Below are positions 8,612 to 16,518 of a stretch of DNA of 64,000 nt, in pieces. The position numbers and the translations under genes were made by a program. The DNA is from Mycobacterium lentiflavum (GTDB lineage: Bacteria; Actinomycetota; Actinomycetes; Mycobacteriales; Mycobacteriaceae). Below the pieces are notes generated by a model. It searched no databases. It saw only the letters and a program-made list of their open reading frames with translations, and had not been told where the DNA came from. How positions within the stretch are numbered: position 1 is the stretch's first letter; each line of letters starts with the position of its first letter. The stretch spans positions 5,518,001-5,582,000 of the forward strand of contig NZ_CP092423.2 in the NCBI RefSeq assembly GCF_022374895.2, in the 5' to 3' direction.

Positions 8612-9011
8612 CATTGTCGTCGCTATCAATAACCCCGACGACATCGTCGCCGCCAGGAGAGCCGGACACCAGATCGCACTAGAACTCGGGTTTTCGCTGA
8701 CCGACGTCACCATGATCGCCACGGCGATCTCCGAAATCGCACGCAATATCACCAGCTACGCGGGTCGGGGCGTCGTCCATCTGTGGGTGGCCGACCGTGA
8801 GGGTCGCAGGGCTCTGATCGTCCGCGCTGAGGACGACGGCCCAGGCATCGCCGACGTGGAGCGGGCGATGGAGGATGGCTACTCGACCGGTCGCGGGCTG
8901 GGCATGGGCCTGCCGGGATCGCGCCGTCTGATGGACCGCCTGATCGTGGAATCCGCGCTCGGCAAGGGAACGGTCGTCGAGATGTGGAAATGGGTTCCCG
9001 GCCGTGCGTGA
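8598..9011 (+). CDS. rsbT: RsbT-type serine/threonine kinase (switch protein)
   Basis: A 137-residue GHKL-fold kinase. Visible ATP-site elements are the N-box EIARNITSYA (Asn50), the G1 box DDGPGI (80-84) and the G2 box GRGLGMGLPG (98-107), followed by SRRLMD, very close to Bacillus RsbT. RsbT phosphorylates RsbS and RsbR, leaves the stressosome, and activates an RsbU phosphatase by binding its N-terminal helical domain. Such a domain begins the protein encoded two genes downstream. It starts inside the 3' end of rsbS and overlaps rsbX by 8 bp, so the genes are translationally coupled. Confidence 0.9.
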   Translation: MVAADIVVAINNPDDIVAARRAGHQIALELGFSLTDVTMIATAISEIARNITSYAGRGVVHLWVADREGRRALIVRAEDDGPGIADVERAMEDGYSTGRGLGMGLPGSRRLMDRLIVESALGKGTVVEMWKWVPGRA

Positions 9012-9630
9012 AAACGGTCGCCTAGGGCCAATCGAGTGGGCGAACGCGGGGCGCCCACTCCCCGGCGAGAACATCAGCGGCGATCGGAAGATCGCGGTCG
9101 CCGTCGATGACGGCGCGGCGCTATTCGGTGTGGTCGACGGCCTCGGCCACGGCCCCGCCGCCGCCAGCGCCGCGATGCGCGCCGTCGATGCGGTCCAGCG
9201 GAGCCCGGGCGAACGTCTCGAGGTCTTGATCCAGCTGTGCCACCGTGTGTTGGGTGGGACCAGGGGAGTCGCCATGACGTTGGCGCGAGTGGATTTTGCG
9301 GCCAAAACGCTCACCTGGACCGGAGTGGGAAATGTCAGCGCCCACCTCGTCTCCAAGGATGTGACCGGCGTCCGCATCCGGTCCAGTGCGCGCCTTGCCG
9401 CCGGCATCGTCGGTTATCGCATCCCGGAAATCAGGCCAGCCCAGGTGGTTTCACTGCGCGTCGGCGACCTGATCGTGCTGGCCAGCGATGGCATCACCGA
9501 GGATCACCTGGACCACATCGACTTGGCCGCGTCGGCCATGGTGATCGCCGACCACATTCTGGGTAAGCACGCGAAGGAGACCGACGACGCCATGGTGCTC
9601 GCCGCGCGTCACAGGGGAGCCTCATCATGA
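9004..9630 (+). CDS. rsbX: RsbX-type PP2C phosphatase (stressosome reset)
   Basis: A 208-residue PP2C/SpoIIE-fold phosphatase without accessory domains. Metal-binding aspartates are visible in SGDR (Asp27), VVDGLGHG (Asp45), LASDGITEDH (Asp162) and ETDDAMV (Asp194/195). In Bacillus RsbX dephosphorylates RsbR and RsbS and so returns the stressosome to the resting state. The GTG start at 9004 overlaps rsbT by 8 bp, and the end overlaps the RsbU-like gene by 4 bp. Size and position after rsbT fit the RsbRSTX module seen in several phyla. Confidence 0.85.
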   Translation: MRENGRLGPIEWANAGRPLPGENISGDRKIAVAVDDGAALFGVVDGLGHGPAAASAAMRAVDAVQRSPGERLEVLIQLCHRVLGGTRGVAMTLARVDFAAKTLTWTGVGNVSAHLVSKDVTGVRIRSSARLAAGIVGYRIPEIRPAQVVSLRVGDLIVLASDGITEDHLDHIDLAASAMVIADHILGKHAKETDDAMVLAARHRGASS

Positions 9631-11864
9631 CCGATGCAGACGTCTTTCACGCCCAGTATCTCGCCTCGTTGCGCACCTATCTGGAGACGCGCGACGACAG
9701 CATCCTGGCCGTCGGCCACGAGCTCGGCCGCCGGGCACTGCAGGAACAAATCAGCATGCTCGACATCATCGAGCAACACGTGCGCATGGTCCTCGAGCTG
9801 TCCGAGGACATTCAAATCGATGCACCGATCGCGCTGGAATTCCTGCTGCAGACCCTGGCGCCGCTCGACGTCGCGACTCGCGGATTCCTGGACGGCACCA
9901 AGCGCTACGCCGAGCAACGGGCTCGAGCCGACGGGCTGGCCGACCGAGACAAATTCCGTACCGCCCTTGTGAATTCGTTGCAGGAGGGCTTCTTCGTCGC
10001 CGATCATGAGGGCTCGATCATCGAGATAAACAACGCCTTCATCGAGATCCTCGGCTACCCCACCGAGGGCTTGCCCTACCGGTGGCCGCACCCATGGCTG
10101 GTCGACAAGAAGACGGCGCGAGAACACCAATCCCGGGTCCGCAGCGAAGGCGGCACCCAGTACGAGACACCGATTCGGCATCGGGACGGGCATCTGGCCT
10201 GGGTGATGGTGAGCATCAACGCGGTCAAGGAATCCGAAACGGCGCAAGCGGTCTACGTGGGCACGGTTCGCGACGTCACAGCGGAACGGGCATTCGCGGC
10301 TCGCGAGAGTGCGGTCCTGCGCCTGGCCACCGCCGTGGCGGTAGCCAAAAGCGTTGCCGAACTGCTGGCGATCACCCTCGACGAATGCCGCACGGCGATC
10401 GGCGTCCAGCGGGTGATCGCCGTGACCTGGGCGGGCGGCGACGGCGAACCGACGGTTCAGGTGGCGGGCGAACCCGCCGTAACAACCTGGCGCGGACTGG
10501 ATCCCTGGTTGCGCGACACCTTCCAGGACGCCCGCCACCAGCTGCCGCTGACTGCCAAAACCGTTGAGCGGCCCAATAAGCCGGGCAAGGCGCAGGGATT
10601 GGTCGCGGTGCTCTCCGGTACCGGAGACCTTGCCTTATGGCTGGAGCTCGGCGCACCGCGGTGGCTCAGCGCGGAGGATCGGTTGTTGATCACGGTGCTG
10701 ATCGGTCATCTAAGTCTGGCCATGCAGCATGTCCGCCAATTCGAAAGTGCCCGTGAGACATCGCTGACGTTGCAGCGCGCGATGTTGCCGCCTATCGAGT
10801 CGCCACCGGGATTCGTGATGCGCTACGAGCCCGCCGTCCCACCGTTGGAGATCGGCGGCGACTGGTACGACGTGCTGTCGATCGGCGATCACCGCATCGG
10901 CATCGTCGTCGGCGACTGCGTGGGGCGGGGCCTGCCTGCCGCGGCGATCATGGGTCAGTTGCGTAGTTCGGCGCGCGCGCTGCTGATCAACGGCGCCGGC
11001 CCCGCGGCGGTGCTCGAGCAACTCGACCTGGCGGCCTCGCTCATTCCGAATGCGTACTGCACCACTGTTTTTCTCGCCATTCTGGATACCGAATCCGGCA
11101 TGTTGGAGTACAGCAATGCCGGTCATATGCCCGCGGTGCTCGCCGGACCGTCGGGCACGACGGTGCTCACCGATGCCCGGTCGGTGCCACTCGCGGTCCT
11201 TCGAGACGAACCTCGCCCGCAAATATCCCGGCGGCTGCCGTCCGGCTCGACGCTGATGGTGTTCACCGACGGATTGGTGGAACGCAAACATGAGGCGCTC
11301 GACGACGGAATAACCCGCGCCGCGGAAGTTTTGGTGGAGACACGGACGTTGCCGTTGGACGCCGTCGCCGATGCGGTGCTGCGCGAGCTGGCGCCGGCAG
11401 CCGGATACGACGACGATGTGGCGATGGTGATTTACCGACACCAGCAGGCGCCGCTACGGATCGAAACACACGCTATCGCAGACGAATTGGCCAGCATCCG
11501 GCATCGGTTGGCAGACTGGCTCAGAGCCTCTGATGTCCCCGACGAACTCATCGACGATATCGTGCTGGTCGTCAACGAGGGATGCACCAACTGCGTCGAG
11601 CACGCCTACCGCGGACACGGCCTCGGAACAACGCTGCTCGAAGTCAAAACGGTGGACGGCCAAGTCCGCGCCCGCATCACCGACCGTGGTTCCTGGAAAC
11701 CGCCGGCGATCAATCCGGGCAACAGCGGACGTGGCCTGATCCTGATGAGGGCCATCAGCGACATGATGGAGATCGACAGCAGCCCAACCGGAACCGTAGT
11801 TGACATCACCTTCCGGCTACCGGCGGCACCCGCCGGTAGCGACGACTGGTCCGGCGGCCGCTAG
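9627..11864 (+). CDS. RsbU-like hybrid: RsbU_N / PAS / GAF / PP2C (SpoIIE) / HATPase
   Basis: A 745-residue signalling protein. An RsbU-type N-terminal helical domain (about 1-90) would be the docking site for RsbT. It is followed by a PAS domain (about 105-225), a GAF domain (about 235-370), a SpoIIE/PP2C phosphatase (about 385-590, with EIGGDWYDV, VGDCVGRGLPAA, VFTDGLVERK and a late DDDVAM), and a RsbW-like HATPase (about 605-735, with VVNEGCTNCVEHA and GNSGRGL). It can therefore both dephosphorylate an anti-anti-sigma factor and, in principle, phosphorylate one. It overlaps rsbX by 4 bp and ends the operon. The likely target is RsfB, inferred from context. Confidence 0.9.
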   Translation: MTDADVFHAQYLASLRTYLETRDDSILAVGHELGRRALQEQISMLDIIEQHVRMVLELSEDIQIDAPIALEFLLQTLAPLDVATRGFLDGTKRYAEQRARADGLADRDKFRTALVNSLQEGFFVADHEGSIIEINNAFIEILGYPTEGLPYRWPHPWLVDKKTAREHQSRVRSEGGTQYETPIRHRDGHLAWVMVSINAVKESETAQAVYVGTVRDVTAERAFAARESAVLRLATAVAVAKSVAELLAITLDECRTAIGVQRVIAVTWAGGDGEPTVQVAGEPAVTTWRGLDPWLRDTFQDARHQLPLTAKTVERPNKPGKAQGLVAVLSGTGDLALWLELGAPRWLSAEDRLLITVLIGHLSLAMQHVRQFESARETSLTLQRAMLPPIESPPGFVMRYEPAVPPLEIGGDWYDVLSIGDHRIGIVVGDCVGRGLPAAAIMGQLRSSARALLINGAGPAAVLEQLDLAASLIPNAYCTTVFLAILDTESGMLEYSNAGHMPAVLAGPSGTTVLTDARSVPLAVLRDEPRPQISRRLPSGSTLMVFTDGLVERKHEALDDGITRAAEVLVETRTLPLDAVADAVLRELAPAAGYDDDVAMVIYRHQQAPLRIETHAIADELASIRHRLADWLRASDVPDELIDDIVLVVNEGCTNCVEHAYRGHGLGTTLLEVKTVDGQVRARITDRGSWKPPAINPGNSGRGLILMRAISDMMEIDSSPTGTVVDITFRLPAAPAGSDDWSGGR

Positions 11865-11898
11865 AAAGGACACCGTTTGCCATGACCCCTTTCGTGGT

Positions 11899-12930
11899 AT
11901 GTCCAACGACGTGACCCGCGCGTCGATCAGCATCGAACCCGCCCTTCCGGCGGCCCACGGACCACTGTCGACGGCCGTGTGTCGGGCGCTGGCCGGGCCG
12001 CCATCCGTAGACCACCTCGCGCGAATCGGCTCATCGGTAGGCGATTCGGATCCGTACGGGCTCGACCTGCAGCTGGCCCTGTGCGTGTGCTACGAGCTGC
12101 ACTATCGGGGTTTTGCGGGCGTGGATCCCACCTGGGAGTGGAATCCCGACCTGCTGCGACTGCGCGCCGAACTCGAGCGTGCCTTTCTGGCGGGCGTGCG
12201 TCGCGATGTCGGCCCCATCGAACGCGACCGGACCGCGACGGCGGAGATGGACGCCATGTCCGTCGAACCCGTCAACGGCACCGGGCCGTCCTACTATCTG
12301 CGCGACACCGGGACCTGGCAGCAGATGCGTGAATACTTCGTGCACCGATCGATGTATCACCTCAAGGAGGGGGATCCGCATGCCTGGGCCATCCCGCGGC
12401 TGACGGGCGGCGCCAAGGCGGCATTCGTGGCGATCGAATTCGACGAGTACGGCGCCGGGCAACGCCACCGAGCACACCAACAGCTCTTCGCGGACCTGCT
12501 GGCGGCGGCCGATCTGGACACCACCTACCTGGGATACCTGGACGCCGTGCCCGCCGAGGCGCTTGCGGTGGTCAACCTGATGTCACTGTTCGGCCTGCAC
12601 CGGCGGCTGCGCGGCGCGGCGATCGGACATTTCGCTGCCACGGAGATCACGTCATCGCCCGGCTCCCGGCGAATGGCCCAAGCGCTCGAGCGGATGGACG
12701 CGCCACCGGCGTGCGTCGCGTTCTACCGCGAACACGTCGAGGCCGACGCCGTGCACGAACAGGTGGTGCGCTTCGACGTGGTAGGCGATCTAGTAGCCCG
12801 CGAACCGGAGCTGGACAGCGACATCGTTTTCGGGATGCGGGCGCTCGCTGCCGTCGAGGATCGCCTCGCCGACACCATCATGACGGCGTGGAAGCGGGGC
12901 CAGAGCTCGTTGCGGCGACCGCTTAGTTAG
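11899..12930 (+). CDS. iron-containing redox enzyme family protein (haem-oxygenase-like diiron fold)
   Basis: A 343-residue helical protein of the iron-containing redox (haem-oxygenase-like oxidase) family. Acidic and histidine ligand candidates occur in YELHYRG, EFDEYGAGQRHRAH and FYREHVEADAVHE, the spacing expected for a diiron centre. The substrate is unknown. ATG 11899 was chosen over earlier in-frame starts inside the end of the RsbU-like gene. It lies 34 bp after that gene and may share its transcript. The next two genes, on the opposite strand, encode a CDGSH iron-sulfur protein and an MTQ2-type methyltransferase, partners I recall accompanying this family in other actinobacteria. Confidence 0.82.
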   Translation: MSNDVTRASISIEPALPAAHGPLSTAVCRALAGPPSVDHLARIGSSVGDSDPYGLDLQLALCVCYELHYRGFAGVDPTWEWNPDLLRLRAELERAFLAGVRRDVGPIERDRTATAEMDAMSVEPVNGTGPSYYLRDTGTWQQMREYFVHRSMYHLKEGDPHAWAIPRLTGGAKAAFVAIEFDEYGAGQRHRAHQQLFADLLAAADLDTTYLGYLDAVPAEALAVVNLMSLFGLHRRLRGAAIGHFAATEITSSPGSRRMAQALERMDAPPACVAFYREHVEADAVHEQVVRFDVVGDLVAREPELDSDIVFGMRALAAVEDRLADTIMTAWKRGQSSLRRPLS

Positions 12931-12933
12931 ATC

Positions 12934-13143
12934 TCAATCAGGCTTCGTGCCAACGCCTTCGACGTGGCGGCAGCGCCGGTGGCTGGTGTCGCACAATGGG
13001 TATTCGCGACTGCGCCCACAGGTGCAGATGGCCACCATGAACCGGTCGGATTCGACCACCCGGCCGTCGTCGACTTCGATCCGCACCGGACCCGGTAGCA
13101 GGATGGGCCCCTTGGGGACCACCCGTACCCGTGTCCCGGTCAT
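12934..13143 (-). CDS. CDGSH iron-sulfur domain protein
   Basis: A 69-residue protein with one CDGSH motif: Cys40, Cys42, Cys51 and His55 in CTCGRSREYPLCDTSH, the three-Cys one-His ligand set of a 2Fe-2S cluster. A beta-strand segment precedes it. Such proteins handle electrons or iron-sulfur clusters; a specific partner is not known. ATG 13143 overlaps the stop region of the upstream methyltransferase gene by 4 bp, so the two are translationally coupled. It converges on the iron-redox enzyme gene with only 3 bp between stops. Confidence 0.88.
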   Translation of the reverse strand: MTGTRVRVVPKGPILLPGPVRIEVDDGRVVESDRFMVAICTCGRSREYPLCDTSHRRCRHVEGVGTKPD

Positions 13144-13832
13144 CGCTTGTCCGCCCGGATCACCACCAGGTCCTCTTCCCGGCAGCCTTGCGGCACCAAG
13201 CCGATCTGCTCCAGCCAACCCGCGCGCTGCGTCAGCACGGGCCCGAATGGAATGCGTTCGGACGCAACGACATCGGCACCCAAGCCGGTAGAGCGCAAGT
13301 AGTCCAACGAACGATGGACGCCGGCCAGGGTCGACTGCACCAACAGCAGGGATCCGCCGTCGCATAACAGGTCTGATGCCGCTGCGCAAAGCGGGTCCAG
13401 CACCCGCCGGCCGTCTCTGCCGGCATTCCAAGCCCACGACGGGCCCACGCCCGGCGAGACCACGTCGATGTCATCCTGCGGCGGGGTGGGCACGTAGGGC
13501 GGGTTGGCCACCACGACCTCGAACGGTGCGCATCTGAGGGCGGCGATCCACGAGCCTTCCCGGACGTCGATATCGACACCCGCGACGATCGCATTGCCCT
13601 GAGTGGAATCCACCGCGTCCGGGCAGATATCGAACGCCGTCACACTGGCGCAACCCATTTCGGCTGCCGCAATCGCGGCGAACCCGCTTCCGGTAAACAA
13701 ATCCAGGACACGTCGCCCGGGGATCAGTCCGCTGTATTGCATCGCGCGAACCAGCAATCGGGAATCGGCTTGTGGCTGATACACAGTCGGCTCAGCTAAC
13801 ACCTCGGCGGTAACGGGGTACGTGCTCGTCAA
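13140..13832 (-). CDS. HemK2/MTQ2-family class I methyltransferase
   Basis: About 230 residues with a SAM-binding motif I (LDLFTGSGFAAI) and the catalytic NPPY motif (ANPPYVPTPP), which marks methyltransferases acting on amide or amino groups, such as the release-factor glutamine methylases HemK/PrmC and MTQ2. Unlike PrmC it lacks the N-terminal helical domain. I prefer the TTG start at 13832, which has GAAAGG about eight bases upstream and leaves a TYPVTAEVLAEPTVYQPQ N-terminus like other family members; an ATG at 13892 would add 20 residues. Its operon partner is the CDGSH protein. The substrate is unknown. Confidence 0.78.
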   Translation of the reverse strand: MTSTYPVTAEVLAEPTVYQPQADSRLLVRAMQYSGLIPGRRVLDLFTGSGFAAIAAAEMGCASVTAFDICPDAVDSTQGNAIVAGVDIDVREGSWIAALRCAPFEVVVANPPYVPTPPQDDIDVVSPGVGPSWAWNAGRDGRRVLDPLCAAASDLLCDGGSLLLVQSTLAGVHRSLDYLRSTGLGADVVASERIPFGPVLTQRAGWLEQIGLVPQGCREEDLVVIRADKR

Positions 13833-13928
13833 CGGCGGGCCTTTCGGGAGATCGCCGTGGCGATCACGGCATTTTGTGGGTAATTCCCACAAACAATGCG
13901 TTAAAACGCCACGCCCGCCCGGCGAGGC

Positions 13929-14483
13929 CTAACCCGTTGTTGCGTGCGCTAATTGCTTGATCAGCGTGGAGCAGAATGCCGGCAGGTCCGACGGGGAACG
14001 ACTGGTGATCAGGTTGCCGTCGATCACGACCTCCTCGTCGACCACGTGCGCGCCGGCATTGCGCAGGTCGGTGCGAATGCTCGGATAGGAGGTGAGTCTG
14101 CGCCCGGCCGCCACCCCGGCCTCGACCAGCGTCCACGGCCCATGACAGATGGCCGCGACCGGCTTTCCCGATCCGACGAAGTCGCGAACGAACGAAACCG
14201 CGGTCGCGTCATTGCGCAGTTTGTCGGGGTTCACCGTGCCGCCCGGCAGTACCAGTCCATCGAACTCCTCCACCGAGGCGTCCGACACCGCACGGTCGAC
14301 CGTGAATCGTCCGGCGGGTTCGAGATCGTGTTCGCGCGCCTGGATTTCGCCGGACTTCAGTGAGAGGACTTCGACGTGCGCACCCGCTTGCTTGAGGGCC
14401 GCGCGTGGCTGCTCGAGTTCTACCTTTTCCACCCCGTCGGCCGCCAGAATAGCGATTGCCTTGCCTTGCAGTTCGTTTGCCAT
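13929..14483 (-). CDS. DJ-1/PfpI family protein (class I glutamine amidotransferase-like)
   Basis: A 184-residue protein of the PfpI/YhbO branch of the DJ-1 superfamily. The nucleophile elbow is AAICHGPW with Cys113 followed by His114. An acidic residue in VEKVELEQP near position 20 completes the usual active site. Related proteins are stress chaperones, glyoxalases or deglycases; YhbO-like members protect against oxidative and electrophile stress. The length is typical. It is a single gene on the minus strand, downstream of the LLM oxidoreductase. Confidence 0.87.
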   Translation of the reverse strand: MANELQGKAIAILAADGVEKVELEQPRAALKQAGAHVEVLSLKSGEIQAREHDLEPAGRFTVDRAVSDASVEEFDGLVLPGGTVNPDKLRNDATAVSFVRDFVGSGKPVAAICHGPWTLVEAGVAAGRRLTSYPSIRTDLRNAGAHVVDEEVVIDGNLITSRSPSDLPAFCSTLIKQLAHATTG

Positions 14484-14558
14484 CGTGTTCTCCTTCCCGG
14501 TTGGACGGCGCAGGTTGCAATCTCGGCCCGAATACCCTTGCCGGAACTCATCAAACGC

Positions 14559-15545
14559 TTAAGGCGACGCCGCCCGCAGTGCGGCCAGCAAGGGTTCTGC
14601 CACTTCTTTGAGGAACAGATCTTGTGTCTGCCCGCCGATCTGTATCAGCGCGATGTCGGTGAAGCCGGCTTCCCAGTACGGCCGCACGGCGTCCACGATC
14701 GCGTCCAGGTCCGGCCCGCACGCGATGGCATCGGCGACGTCTTCGGGTCGCACGAACTGGGTCGCGCCGGCGAAACCGGCCGGGGTCGGCAAGTCGGCGT
14801 TGACCGCCCAGCCACCGCCGAACCACCGGAACTGGTCGTGCGCGCGTGCGATCGCGGCGTCGCGGTCGGGGTCCCAGCAAATCGGAATCTGCCCGACCAC
14901 CCGCCCGCCTTCGGCTCCGTTGGCGGCCTGCCGGGTGGCGTGCCAGGAGTCCACCAGGTCCTGGTCGGGCTGCACCGCGATCAGGTGGTCGGCGAGCTTG
15001 GCGAATTTCTCGACGCTGCGCGGGCCGCTCATCGCCACACCGATGCCGACCGGAGCGTCGGGCACATCCCACAGCCGCGCGGAGTCCACCTGAAAGTAGT
15101 CGCCGCGCCAGTTCACCAGCCGGCCGCCGAACAGCTCCCGAATAATGTTGATGGCTTCGCGCAGCATGTCTTGGCGCCGTTCGAGGGTGGGCCAACCTTT
15201 ACCGACAATGTGCTCGTTGAGGTTCTCGCCGCTTCCCAGCCCGAGAGTGAACCGCCCGTCGGCCAGAATCTGCACGGTGGCGGCCTGCTGGGCGACGACC
15301 GCGGGGTGATATCGCATCGTCGGGCACGTCACATAGGAGTACAGGTCGACCCGCTCGGTCGCGTGTGCCACCGCGCCCAGCACCGCCCAGGCGTTGGGTG
15401 CATGCCCCTGCGAGGTCAGCCACGGAGAGAAATGATCGCTGCAGACCTCGAAGTCGAACCCGCGTTGCTCAGCCGAAACAGCGTACTGGACAAGGTCTTT
15501 GGGTCCGTTCTGCTCGGTCATCAAGGTGTATCCGAACTTGGTCAT
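14559..15545 (-). CDS. LLM-class F420-dependent oxidoreductase
   Basis: A 328-residue luciferase-like (TIM-barrel) oxidoreductase. The N-terminus TKFGYTLMTEQNGP, the segment FEVCSDHFSPW, the loop LGLGSGENLNEH and the later PVGIGVAMSGPRS are typical of the G6PD-related, F420-using branch common in mycobacteria. The cofactor is inferred from family membership; the substrate is unknown. ATG 15545 begins the conserved domain; the open frame upstream has no family resemblance. It is transcribed divergently from the NarL-type regulator, with about 245 bp between them. Confidence 0.83.
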   Translation of the reverse strand: MTKFGYTLMTEQNGPKDLVQYAVSAEQRGFDFEVCSDHFSPWLTSQGHAPNAWAVLGAVAHATERVDLYSYVTCPTMRYHPAVVAQQAATVQILADGRFTLGLGSGENLNEHIVGKGWPTLERRQDMLREAINIIRELFGGRLVNWRGDYFQVDSARLWDVPDAPVGIGVAMSGPRSVEKFAKLADHLIAVQPDQDLVDSWHATRQAANGAEGGRVVGQIPICWDPDRDAAIARAHDQFRWFGGGWAVNADLPTPAGFAGATQFVRPEDVADAIACGPDLDAIVDAVRPYWEAGFTDIALIQIGGQTQDLFLKEVAEPLLAALRAASP

Positions 15546-15791
15546 AACAGACCGGGTACCCGCGGCCCCCGCACGCAAACCGCCCGCGCCGGGCGCAAAC
15601 CACCGGCGAACGACCGGCCGGGCGCTCGCCGAGTGAGACCGTCCAGCGCACGCACGTGACCTCACGATGCTGGTTGCACAACGCCTTGCCGTCGCCGGGG
15701 CGACCATCTGTCATGGTCGATCCCTGGAAATCACCCATATCGCGGTGCAAGATGATTCCTCAGGCACGCAAGGCGGGAGTACCAGGCGTTG

Positions 15792-16481
15792 ATGACGGAA
15801 TCTAGCACTGCCGCGGCCGACATGGCGCCGGCCGCGCTGCGCGCGGTGCTGGCCGACGACGAAGCCCTGTTGCGAGAAGGGGTGGCCAGCCTGCTCGACA
15901 GGTCGGGCTTCACCGTAGTCGGCCAGGTCGGCAATGCCGTCGAGCTACTCGCCCTGGTGCGCAAAACCCGTCCCGACGTGGTGGTCGTGGACATTCGGAT
16001 GCCGCCCACCCATACCACCGAGGGGCTCGAGGCCGCCCGGGTGATCCATCAGGAGCTACCCGACACGGGGATCCTGGTGCTGTCGGCCCACGTCGACGTT
16101 GAGCATGCGATGGAACTACTGGCCAGCGGTCGCGGTATCGGGTACCTGCTCAAGAGTCGGGTCACCGATGTCGCCGATTTCGTCGACACGCTGCGGCGGA
16201 TCGCAAAGGGCGCATCGGTGATCGATCCGGCGGTGGTGCAAGAGCTGGTATCGGGCCGGCGAAGAGACGATCCGCTGGCCGCGTTGTCTCCGCGTGAACT
16301 CGAAGTGCTGGGGTTGATGGCGGAGGGACGATCCAATGCCGGCATCGCGCGCCGGCTCTGGGTGACCGAGGGCACCGTCGAGAAACATGTCCGCAGCATT
16401 CTCACCAAACTGGGCTTGCCCGAGACCGACGACGACCATCGCCGTGTCCGCGCGGTCATCACGTTTCTTGACTCCCGCTGA
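15792..16481 (+). CDS. NarL/LuxR-family response regulator
   Basis: A 229-residue two-domain regulator. The receiver domain (about 17-140) has the acidic pocket Asp22/Asp23, phosphoacceptor Asp67 (VVVVDIRMP) and a conserved lysine in GYLLKSRV. The C-terminal LuxR helix-turn-helix (about 163-228) shows LSPRELEVLGLMAEG and TEGTVEKHVRSI. No kinase is adjacent; the HisKA_3 GAF kinase at about 26-28 kb belongs to the class that partners NarL regulators, but pairing is speculative. A TTG immediately before the ATG is a possible alternative start. Confidence 0.9.
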   Translation: MTESSTAAADMAPAALRAVLADDEALLREGVASLLDRSGFTVVGQVGNAVELLALVRKTRPDVVVVDIRMPPTHTTEGLEAARVIHQELPDTGILVLSAHVDVEHAMELLASGRGIGYLLKSRVTDVADFVDTLRRIAKGASVIDPAVVQELVSGRRRDDPLAALSPRELEVLGLMAEGRSNAGIARRLWVTEGTVEKHVRSILTKLGLPETDDDHRRVRAVITFLDSR

Positions 16482-16518
16482 GTCTCGGACGGTCGAGGAC
16501 CTAGCACCCGCGACACGC

